In this document: positions 43,981 to 51,574 of the stretch, in pieces | Layout: every line of letters begins with the position of its first letter | Position numbering within the stretch: the first letter of the stretch is position 1 | NCBI RefSeq assembly: GCF_018986915.1 | Contig: NZ_CP076723.1 | Location: 2,141,501 to 2,205,500 of the forward strand | Origin: Geomonas oryzisoli | GTDB taxonomy: Bacteria; Desulfobacterota; Desulfuromonadia; Geobacterales; Geobacteraceae | Reading direction: 5' to 3' | Length of the DNA stretch: 64,000 nucleotides | The notes under the pieces: model-generated | What the model was told of the DNA's origin: nothing | Database searches by the model: none | Seen by the model: only the letters and a program-made list of their open reading frames with translations | Translations under genes and position numbers: made by a program

Positions 43981-46344
43981 ATGAGACAGATGAACAAGGT
44001 TGCCGTGTTGGGTGCCGGTGTCATGGGCGCGGCCATCGCCGCCCATCTCGCCAATGCGGGCATAGAGGTCCTGCTGCTCGACCTGGTGCCGGAACAGGCC
44101 AAGGGGTCGCAGGACAAGGCGCAGCGCAACCTGGTCGCCGACCAGGCGCTCGCGGCCCTGGCCAAAAGCAAGCCCGCCGCGCTCTACGCGCCGGAGTACG
44201 CGGCCTGGATCGAGACCGGCAACTTCGAGGACGACAGCCCCCGGCTCAGGGAGTGCGACTGGGTCATCGAGGTGGTGCTGGAAAACCTCGAGGTGAAAAA
44301 GCGTCTCTTCCTGGAGCACGTGGTCCCCAATCTCAGTGAGAACGCCATCCTCTCCAGTAACACCAGCGGCCTTTCCGTGAACGAACTGGCGCAGGTGCTC
44401 CCGGCCGACGTCAGGCGCCGCTTCATGGTGACGCATTTCTTCAACCCGCCGCGTTACATGCGCCTGATGGAGATGGTTCCCTGCACCGAGACCGATCCCC
44501 ACCTGCTGCGCAACATGGCGTCCTTCCTGGACAAGCGGCTGGGCAAGGGGGTGGTGTTCGCCAAGGACACGCCCAACTTCATCGCCAACCGCATCGGCAC
44601 CTATGCAGGCGCCGCCACCTGGCGCCACATGGTGGAGATGGGGCTCACCGTGGAGGAGGTCGACGTCATCACCGGCCAGGCCCTGGCCCGCCCCAAGACC
44701 GCCACCTTCGCCCTCTGGGATCTGGTTGGGATCGATACGGTGGTGCGGGTGATGGACAACAGCTACCAGCTTTTGACCGGCGACGACGAGCGCGAGCTGT
44801 TCCGGGTCCCGGAGAGCACCCGTCGCATGGTGGCCGAGGGGCTCACCGGGAAAAAAGGGAAGGGGGGCTTCTTCAAGCGCGAGAGCGTGGACGGCACCAG
44901 CGTCAAACTCTGCTACGACCCGCAAACCGGCGCCTACCGCGAATGCGTTTCTCCGAAGTTCGCCTCGGTGGGTGCGGCCAGGCAGGTCGACGACCCGGGC
45001 GCCCGGGTGAAGACGCTGCTTCAAGGAAGCGACCAGGCTGCCGAGTTCGCCTGGAGGACGCTGCGCGACACCCTGATCTACACCGCGAAACGGATCCCGG
45101 AGATCGCGGACGACGTGGTCAACGTCGACAACGCCATGAAGTGGGGTTACAACTGGGACCTCGGCCCCTTCGAACTGCTGGACACCCTGGGTGTCGCCTC
45201 CTTCGTGGCCCGCGCCGAGCGCGACGGCGTCACCGTGCCGCAGTATCTGCGCGAGGTGGACAGCTTCTACCGCGTCGAGCAGGGCAAGCGCTACTTCTAC
45301 AGCGTCCCGGACAAGAAGTACCGCGAGGTGCCGCTCACCCGGGGCCAGGTCTCGCTCACCCTTTTGAAGAGCGCCGGCGGCGTCGCGGAACAGAATGCGG
45401 CAGCCTCGCTCATCGACATCGGCGACGGCATCTTCTGCCTCGAGTTCCACTCCAAGATGAACACCATCGGCGGCGACACCCTGAGCATGATCCAGAAGGG
45501 GCTGCGCCGGAGCGAGTCCGACGGCCTGGGCATGGTCATCGCCAACGAGGGAAGCCTCTTCTCGGCGGGCGCCAACCTGATGCTGATCGCCATGGCGTGC
45601 GCGGAAGGGGCCTGGGACGACCTCAACATGACCGTGAAATCGTTCCAGCGCGCCATGATGGCCATCAAGTACTCCAAGATCCCCGTGGTCGCCGCGCCCC
45701 ACAGCCTGGTGATGGGAGGGGGATGCGAAACCTGCCTGCACGCCGACGCCATCAACGCCCATGCCGAGACCTACATGGGGCTCGTGGAAATCGGGGTCGG
45801 TCTCATCCCGGCCGGCGGCGGCACCAAGGAGATGGCGATCCGGGCCATCCGGCTCGCAGAGGCCAACGATACCGACGTCTCTCCGTTTCTCCTCAAGAAC
45901 TACCGGAACATCGCCATGGCCAAGGTGAGCAGTTCGGCCACCGAGCTCATAGCGATGGGGCTCATGCGCCCCGGCGACGGCATCACCCTCGCCCTGGACC
46001 GCCGCATCCACGATGCCAAGCTCAAGGCGATCTCCCTCGCCGCCAACTACCGTCCCGGCAGGCCCGAAACGGCGCTCAAGGCGCCGGGGCGCGGCATCGC
46101 CGCCAGCATCAAGAGCCAGCTCTGGAACCTGGAGCAAGGGGGCTTCATCTCCGGTTACGACCACTACCTCGCCTCGGGGATCGCCGACGTCATTACCGGC
46201 GGCGACGTCCCGGCAGGGACCGTCATCACCGAGGAGTACCTGCTGGACCTTGAGCGGGAGACCTTCCTCAAGTTCTGCGGTCAGAAGAAGACCCAGGAGC
46301 GGATCCAGCACATGCTGAAGAAGGGAAAGCCGCTCAGGAACTGA
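43981..46344 (+). CDS. fadN: 3-hydroxyacyl-CoA dehydrogenase / enoyl-CoA hydratase (FadN type)
   Basis: This bifunctional protein of about 787 residues has the dehydrogenase first: NAD-binding GAGVMGAAIAAHLANAG near residues 10-26, HFFNPPRYMRLMEMV with the catalytic His near residue 156, then the 3HCDH C-terminal domain. The crotonase domain comes after (about 455-690; GGGCETCLHADA and MGLVEIGVGLIPAGGG). This order and length match Bacillus FadN/YusL rather than E. coli FadB, where the hydratase comes first. It performs hydration and NAD-dependent oxidation in beta-oxidation. The ATG at 43981 has GGAGG five bases upstream. It lies in one operon with fadD, fadA and fadE. Confidence 0.92.
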   Translation: MRQMNKVAVLGAGVMGAAIAAHLANAGIEVLLLDLVPEQAKGSQDKAQRNLVADQALAALAKSKPAALYAPEYAAWIETGNFEDDSPRLRECDWVIEVVLENLEVKKRLFLEHVVPNLSENAILSSNTSGLSVNELAQVLPADVRRRFMVTHFFNPPRYMRLMEMVPCTETDPHLLRNMASFLDKRLGKGVVFAKDTPNFIANRIGTYAGAATWRHMVEMGLTVEEVDVITGQALARPKTATFALWDLVGIDTVVRVMDNSYQLLTGDDERELFRVPESTRRMVAEGLTGKKGKGGFFKRESVDGTSVKLCYDPQTGAYRECVSPKFASVGAARQVDDPGARVKTLLQGSDQAAEFAWRTLRDTLIYTAKRIPEIADDVVNVDNAMKWGYNWDLGPFELLDTLGVASFVARAERDGVTVPQYLREVDSFYRVEQGKRYFYSVPDKKYREVPLTRGQVSLTLLKSAGGVAEQNAAASLIDIGDGIFCLEFHSKMNTIGGDTLSMIQKGLRRSESDGLGMVIANEGSLFSAGANLMLIAMACAEGAWDDLNMTVKSFQRAMMAIKYSKIPVVAAPHSLVMGGGCETCLHADAINAHAETYMGLVEIGVGLIPAGGGTKEMAIRAIRLAEANDTDVSPFLLKNYRNIAMAKVSSSATELIAMGLMRPGDGITLALDRRIHDAKLKAISLAANYRPGRPETALKAPGRGIAASIKSQLWNLEQGGFISGYDHYLASGIADVITGGDVPAGTVITEEYLLDLERETFLKFCGQKKTQERIQHMLKKGKPLRN

Positions 46345-46394
46345 GCCGTGCAGCAGGGGAGGGCGTCAACCGAAGCCAGCAAAGGAGCAATATC

Positions 46395-47567
46395 ATGCGA
46401 GCAGCATATATCGTAGAAGCCGTGCGCACCCCGGCCACCAAGGCCTACAAAGGGAAACTCAAGGACGTCCGTCCCGACGATCTCGCGGCCGCGGCCATCA
46501 AGGGGCTCGTGGAGCGGACCGCCCTGGACCCGGCGCTGGTCGACGACATCATCATCGGCTGCGCCTTCCCGGAAGGGGAGCAGGGGATGAACGTCGCCCG
46601 CATCGCCGCCTTCAAGGCCGGCATCCCCTACCAGGTCCCCTGCCAGACCGTGAACCGGTTCTGCTCGTCGGGCCTGCAGACCATCGCCTCCGCGGCGGAG
46701 CGCATTATGGCCGGTTTCGCCGACTGCATCATCGCCGGCGGGACCGAGAGCATGTCCATGATCCCGATGGGAGGGAACAAGTACAGCGCCAATCCCGGCC
46801 TCATCGCCTCCTGGCCCGAGACCTACGCCTCCATGGGGATCACGGCGGAACGGCTTGTGGAGAAGTACCGCATCTCGCGGGAGGACCAGGACGCCTTCGC
46901 CCTCGCGAGCCACCAGAAAGCGGCACGGGCCCTTTCCGAGGGGAGGTTCGCCGAGGAGACCGTGGCGGTGCCGGCCCGGTACTGCTCCCTGCACAAGGGG
47001 AAACTCCAGTGCCGCGAGGAAGTGATCGACGCCGACGACGGGGTGAGGGGTGACACCACCCTGGAGGCCCTGGCGAAGCTCAAGCCCGCCTTCAAGGTCG
47101 ACGGCACCGTCACCGCCGGGAACTCGTCCCAGATGACCGACGGGGCGGCCGCGGCGCTGGTGGTCTCCGAGGATTTCCTGAAACGGACCGGGATGAAGCC
47201 GCTGGCCCGCTTCGTCTGCTTTGCCGTGAAGGGCGTCCCCCCCGAGATCATGGGGATCGGTCCCGTCGAGGCCGTCCCCGCGGCACTGAAGATGGCGGGC
47301 ATCACCCAGGACCGGCTCGACCTGGTCGAGTTGAACGAGGCCTTCGCCGTGCAGGCGCTCGCCTGCATGGGGGAACTGGGGCTCGACCCGGCCCGGGTCA
47401 ACGTCAACGGCGGCGCCATTGCGCTGGGACATCCGCTGGGGTGCACCGGGACCAAGCTGACGGCGAGCCTGCTGCACGAGATGCGCCGGCGCGGGATGCG
47501 CTACGGCATGGTCACCATGTGCATCGGCGGCGGCATGGGGGCGGCGGGTATCTTCGAGATGAGCTGA
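46395..47567 (+). CDS. fadA: Acetyl-CoA acyltransferase (thiolase)
   Basis: This 390-residue degradative thiolase has nucleophile Cys90 in NRFCSSGLQ, His in NEAFAVQ context and the C-terminal pair GGAIALGHPLGCTG and CIGGGMGAAGIF with the second active-site Cys. It cleaves 3-ketoacyl-CoA to acetyl-CoA and a shortened acyl-CoA. Length and position after fadN match the Bacillus fadNAE operon. The ATG follows AAAGGAG. The gap to fadE is 37 bases. Confidence 0.93.
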   Translation: MRAAYIVEAVRTPATKAYKGKLKDVRPDDLAAAAIKGLVERTALDPALVDDIIIGCAFPEGEQGMNVARIAAFKAGIPYQVPCQTVNRFCSSGLQTIASAAERIMAGFADCIIAGGTESMSMIPMGGNKYSANPGLIASWPETYASMGITAERLVEKYRISREDQDAFALASHQKAARALSEGRFAEETVAVPARYCSLHKGKLQCREEVIDADDGVRGDTTLEALAKLKPAFKVDGTVTAGNSSQMTDGAAAALVVSEDFLKRTGMKPLARFVCFAVKGVPPEIMGIGPVEAVPAALKMAGITQDRLDLVELNEAFAVQALACMGELGLDPARVNVNGGAIALGHPLGCTGTKLTASLLHEMRRRGMRYGMVTMCIGGGMGAAGIFEMS

Positions 47568-47604
47568 GCCGGCGGTGCGTTCCACTACAAACGAGAGGTG
47601 TGAC

Positions 47605-49383
47605 ATGGCAGCAAGGATATTCAAGGGAGCGGAGTTCCTGATCACCGAGCCGGGCAAGGACGAGGTCTTCGTCCCGGAGGATTTCAGCGACGAACAGCGC
47701 CAGATCGGCGCGACGACCGAGCAGTTCGTGGCGAACGAGGTGATCCCGGCGCGTGAAGATATCGAGCATCAGGATTTCGGGAAGGTGGTGCAGCTGCTGA
47801 GGCGCTGCGGCGACCTGGGGCTGTTGATGATCGACGTCCCCGAGGAGTACGGCGGTCTCGAGCTGGACAAGGCCACCAGCATGCTGGCGGCCGAGAAGAT
47901 CTCGGGGTCGGGCTCGTTCTCCGTCGCCTACGCCGCCCACAGCGGCATCGGCACGCTGCCGCTGGTCTACTACGGCACCGAGGACCAGAAGTCACGCTAC
48001 CTGGACAAGCTGACCAGCGGCGAGTGGATCGCCGCCTACTGCCTCACCGAACCCGACTCCGGCAGCGACGCCCTGGGCGCCAAGGCGAGCGCCACGCTCT
48101 CCGCAGACGGAAGCCACTATATCCTCAACGGTACCAAGCAGTTCACCACCAACGGCTCCATCGCCGACCTCTACACCGTTTTCGCCAAGGTGGACAAGGA
48201 GCACTTCACCGCCTTCCTGGTGGAGCGGACCATGGCAGGGGTGAGCGTCGGGCCTGAGGAAAAGAAGATGGGGATCAAGGGCTCCTCGACCACCCAGGTC
48301 ATCCTGGACAACGTCAAGGTCCCGGTCCAAAACGTCCTTGGGGAAATCGGCAAGGGGCACAAGATCGCCTTCAACGTCCTGAACATCGGCCGCTTCAAGC
48401 TCGGGGCCGCGGTCACCGGGTCGGCCAAGTTCGCCCTGGCCGACGGGGTGAAGTACGCGGTACTGAGAAAGCAGTTCGGCCGCCCCATCGCCTCTTTCGG
48501 GGCCATCCAGGAGAAGCTTGCCGACATGGCGGCCGAGATCTTCGCCTCGGAGTCGCTGGTCTACCGCCTGGCGGGGCTCATCGACGACCGGCTGGCCACC
48601 ATCCCCAAGGAGACGCCCAACTACTACGACGCCTACCAGAAAGGGATCGAGGAGTACGCCATGGAGTGCGCCATCGCCAAGGTGTTCTGCTCCGAGATGC
48701 TCGCCTTCGTGGCGGACCAGGTGGTGCAGATCCACGGCGGCTACGGCTTCATCCAGGAGTACCCGGCCGAGCGCTACTACCGCGACGAGCGCATCAACCG
48801 CATCTTCGAGGGGACCAACGAGATCAACCGGCTGCTCATACCGGGCACCCTCCTTACCCGCGCACTGAAAGGGGAGATCCCGCTGCAGCGCGAGGCGATG
48901 AAGGCGCTCGACGCGCTGACCACGCCTTCCTTCGAGGAGCCGGACGACTCCGTCCCCTTCGCCGCCGAGAAGGCGCTTCTGTCCGGCCTGAAGCAGCTGT
49001 TCCTGGTCGTGGCCGGTTCCGCCGCCCAGAAGTACCAGGCGGCCATCAAGGACGAGCAGGAGGTCCTCATGGCGCTCGCCGACGTGGTGATCAACATCTT
49101 CGCCATGGAAAGCGCGGTGCTGCGCGCCGAGAAGATCCTGCCGCGGCTGAGCGAAGCGAAACGCCTGGCGGTGTCGGCGGCGGTCAGGTGCTTCTGCTTC
49201 GGCGCCAACGAGAAGACCGCCAGTGCCGCGCGCAAGGCGGCCTTCTACAGCGAGGAAGGGGATACCCTCACCATCCTGCTGGGCGCGGTCCGGCGCTTCA
49301 CACGCTACCAGGCAGCGGGACTGCTTAAGGACAAACGCCTTGTGGCACAGGCGGTGATCGACGCGGAGAAATACCCGTTCTGA
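47605..49383 (+). CDS. fadE: Acyl-CoA dehydrogenase, very-long-chain type with C-terminal extension
   Basis: This 592-residue flavoenzyme has the acyl-CoA dehydrogenase core (about 30-420): YCLTEPDSGSDA, QFTTNGS for FAD/substrate contact, the RKQFGRPIASFGAIQ signature and RIFEGTNEINR with the likely catalytic base. A C-terminal helical extension of about 170 residues resembles very-long-chain dehydrogenases and Bacillus FadE/YusJ (about 594 residues). It carries out the first oxidation of beta-oxidation and passes electrons to an ETF not encoded in this window. The ATG at 47605 is preceded by GAGAGGTG. It is the last gene of the fad operon. Confidence 0.92.
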   Translation: MAARIFKGAEFLITEPGKDEVFVPEDFSDEQRQIGATTEQFVANEVIPAREDIEHQDFGKVVQLLRRCGDLGLLMIDVPEEYGGLELDKATSMLAAEKISGSGSFSVAYAAHSGIGTLPLVYYGTEDQKSRYLDKLTSGEWIAAYCLTEPDSGSDALGAKASATLSADGSHYILNGTKQFTTNGSIADLYTVFAKVDKEHFTAFLVERTMAGVSVGPEEKKMGIKGSSTTQVILDNVKVPVQNVLGEIGKGHKIAFNVLNIGRFKLGAAVTGSAKFALADGVKYAVLRKQFGRPIASFGAIQEKLADMAAEIFASESLVYRLAGLIDDRLATIPKETPNYYDAYQKGIEEYAMECAIAKVFCSEMLAFVADQVVQIHGGYGFIQEYPAERYYRDERINRIFEGTNEINRLLIPGTLLTRALKGEIPLQREAMKALDALTTPSFEEPDDSVPFAAEKALLSGLKQLFLVVAGSAAQKYQAAIKDEQEVLMALADVVINIFAMESAVLRAEKILPRLSEAKRLAVSAAVRCFCFGANEKTASAARKAAFYSEEGDTLTILLGAVRRFTRYQAAGLLKDKRLVAQAVIDAEKYPF

Positions 49384-49406
49384 CAGCGCCAGCCTTGACA
49401 GCCAAG

Positions 49407-49437
49407 CGGGCCGGTTCCTCAATGGGGGACCGGCCCG
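49407..49437 (+). terminator. Hairpin after the fad operon
   Basis: The arms GGGCCGGTTCC and GGGGACCGGCCC form a strong GC hairpin 24 bases after the fadE stop. No T-run follows, so termination here may be Rho-assisted. Confidence 0.5.
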
Positions 49438-49523
49438 TTGCGTTCAGACAGCCGCATCAAGAGCAGGGCCCTGCAATGGTTGACAACACGTGCCGCCGTA
49501 CTGAAAAATGTAACTTTTATGAG

Positions 49524-49532
49524 TGGTACAAT
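49524..49532 (+). promoter_or_regulatory. Candidate extended -10 promoter for the 49608 kinase
   Basis: TGGTACAAT is an extended -10 element about 76 bases before the start codon. No good -35 hexamer is present at the proper spacing. Confidence 0.35.
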
Positions 49533-49607
49533 GACACGTCTTGTGGCAAAATTGAGTTCCTAAGAGTGCTCTAAGCGGGACTGTGACAGTGGCGGCGGGA
49601 GGAGCAG

Positions 49608-50507
49608 ATGGCAGTGCCTAAAGGCAGGGGCGAAAGCAAGTCAAGCGCCGGCAAGAATCCCGACAGCGGCGAGAACCGTGATGCGCAGCGCAAAGGGACC
49701 GGACCGGCGCCAAAGGAGGCAGTCTCCAGCCTGGCGCCGTCCGCGGGCGCATGTGAAAGAAGGCTTGCCGAGGCACAGCAGGAGCTTCGACGACTGCACG
49801 AAGAGCTGGCCAGGCAAAAGGCGAGTGCCGACAACCTGGGGCGGGAGTTGGAAACCTTCAGCTATTCCGTCTCACACGACCTGCGCGCTCCGCTTCGGCA
49901 CCTGATCGGATTCAGCAACGCCCTCCTCGAAGATTACGGCGCAGCACTCGAGCCGACCGCCCACAGTTACCTGGACTGCATCGTGCGGGCGGGGCGCAAG
50001 ATGGAGGGACTGGTGGACGCGCTGCTCGCGCTGTCACGTATCGGGCGCCAGGACATGACCCTTTTGAACCTCGACCTCTCCCAGATGGCCAACAGCTACA
50101 CCGCATGCATCCGCGAGAGGGAGCCGGGGAGAAAGGTGACCTTCAGGATCGCGGAGCACCTCCACGCGCACGGAGACGCGGTGCTGTTACGGACCGCCGT
50201 GGAACATCTGTTGGAGAACGCCTGGAAATTCACGGGGAAGAAGGACTCCGCCACCATCGAACTGGGCAGCAAGGAGGAGAGGGGAGAGCGGGTTTACTTC
50301 GTAAGGGACGACGGGGCGGGCTTCGACATGCGTTTTGCCGACCGGCTGTTCGGCCCGTTCCAGCGCATGCACCGGGAAGAGGAATTCCCCGGCCTGGGGA
50401 TCGGGCTCGCCATCGTGCAGCGGATCATCAACCGCCACGGAGGCAGGATCTGGGCGGAGGCGGAAGTGAACGCGGGGGCCACCTTCTACTTCACCCTGGG
50501 TAGCTGA
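49608..50507 (+). CDS. Short soluble histidine kinase
   Basis: This 299-residue protein has a basic, disordered N-terminus of about 45 residues, a coiled coil (about 46-82), a HisKA helix with His90 in SVSHDLRAPLRH and an HATPase domain with ENAWKFTGK, DDGAGFD and GLGIGLAIV. It has no recognisable sensor domain, so input must come from a partner or the N-terminus. The core is of the phytochrome-kinase-like type and resembles the 51575 protein. GGGAGGAG precedes the ATG. It is convergent with the GntR gene, with only 13 bases between the stops. Confidence 0.87.
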   Translation: MAVPKGRGESKSSAGKNPDSGENRDAQRKGTGPAPKEAVSSLAPSAGACERRLAEAQQELRRLHEELARQKASADNLGRELETFSYSVSHDLRAPLRHLIGFSNALLEDYGAALEPTAHSYLDCIVRAGRKMEGLVDALLALSRIGRQDMTLLNLDLSQMANSYTACIREREPGRKVTFRIAEHLHAHGDAVLLRTAVEHLLENAWKFTGKKDSATIELGSKEERGERVYFVRDDGAGFDMRFADRLFGPFQRMHREEEFPGLGIGLAIVQRIINRHGGRIWAEAEVNAGATFYFTLGS

Positions 50508-50520
50508 AACGACCCTTGCG

Positions 50521-51225
50521 CTAAGCCGGGGCAGGGCACTCTTGGGACAGGGAGCCGAAGTACAGCTTGAAATCGTTCAACCTCATCACCATGGCGGCAC
50601 GGGTGATATTTTCCGCCAGCAGAGCGTTACCGGCATTGGCTGCGGCCAGCATTTCGCGGTAGTAGTCACGCAACTGCAAGCGGTGCTTGTCCTTTGAAAA
50701 GAGCGCGGACCTGAGCTTGGAATAGACGCTGGCGAAGCTGTTCAGCATCAGGGGGTAGATGCGGTTGCCCGACATCACCGCCATGGCGAGGTGCAGCTCC
50801 CAGTCGAAGTTGACCAGGGCCGAGGAGCAGTTGCGCAGTTTTTCCGCCTTGCGCAGCACCGCGGCCAGCCCCGCCGCGTCGTTTTCGACCGCGCGGCGGG
50901 CGTAGTCAGGTGCGAACTGCACCCTCAGCTCCAGCAGGTGGGTGGCCAGGTCGTAGGGAAAAGGCTCGCTGTTGCGGTTGATGGAGGAAAGGAGCTCGAG
51001 GTCGCCCTCGGACCAGAAGTCCTTCACCATGGTGACATGACGTTGCTGCACCGAGATCCATCCTGCGTTCTGCAGCTTTTGCAGCGCTTCCCGTACCGTC
51101 GCCCTGCTGACGTCGAAGCGCGCGGCGAGATCACGTTCGCTGAGCAGCGGGCTTCCCGGCTTGAACTCCCCCTTCAGCATCCCGTCCACCAAAGCCTTCT
51201 CCACCATGTGGCAGGTTTTCCTCAT
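50521..51225 (-). CDS. GntR-family transcriptional regulator, FadR/FCD subfamily
   Basis: This 234-residue regulator has an N-terminal winged helix (about 5-70; LLSERDLAARFDVSRATVREALQKLQNAGWI) and an all-helical C-terminal ligand domain (about 85-225) with the FCD-like pattern LLELRVQFAPDYARRAVE and NFDWELHLAMAVMSGN. FadR-type regulators sense acyl-CoA or organic acids. It sits directly beyond the fadD-N-A-E operon, which makes it the likely regulator of that operon. GAGGGG lies 3-8 bases before the ATG. A TTGTCA/TTTATG promoter candidate is upstream. Confidence 0.87.
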   Translation of the reverse strand: MRKTCHMVEKALVDGMLKGEFKPGSPLLSERDLAARFDVSRATVREALQKLQNAGWISVQQRHVTMVKDFWSEGDLELLSSINRNSEPFPYDLATHLLELRVQFAPDYARRAVENDAAGLAAVLRKAEKLRNCSSALVNFDWELHLAMAVMSGNRIYPLMLNSFASVYSKLRSALFSKDKHRLQLRDYYREMLAAANAGNALLAENITRAAMVMRLNDFKLYFGSLSQECPAPA

Positions 51226-51574
51226 AGGCCCCTCACTTTATCGATGACCAGGCGGACCGGCGGAGCTTGATCCGCCCCGCTTAGCACGGTTTTCGCGCGG
51301 CTGCACAACCTACATAAAACACAGTTTTGCTAAAATGACAACGGATTTTTTTGCCACCACGGGATAATTTTGCCTTCCACATCGGCCAAAGACTGCCAGT
51401 ATTAGCCAATTCGAGATGGCGGGCAGTTACGCCGGACAGAACAAACAAACCGACAAACCAGCACCACGGAGCCACAGTTAGACGCTGTTTTAGGATGAGC
51501 ACAAAAGACGGGGAGTACAGCGGGGCGACGGGCGCCCCGCGGGAGTGATCTCAGACGGGGAAGGTGCGGAACTC
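51226..51574. other. Intergenic region between GntR regulator and PAS kinase
   Basis: These 349 bases show no credible gene. They hold the candidate GntR promoter (51313-51341) and a GC-rich hairpin GCGGGGCG-ACGGG-CGCCCCGC (51520-51540), 35 bases beyond the stop of the minus-strand PAS kinase, where it could help end that transcript. Confidence 0.6.
51313..51341 (-). promoter_or_regulatory. Candidate promoter of the GntR gene
   Basis: On the minus strand, TTGTCA (51341-51336) and TTTATG (51318-51313) are 17 bases apart, about 90 bases upstream of the start codon. The -10 is weak. Confidence 0.35.
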
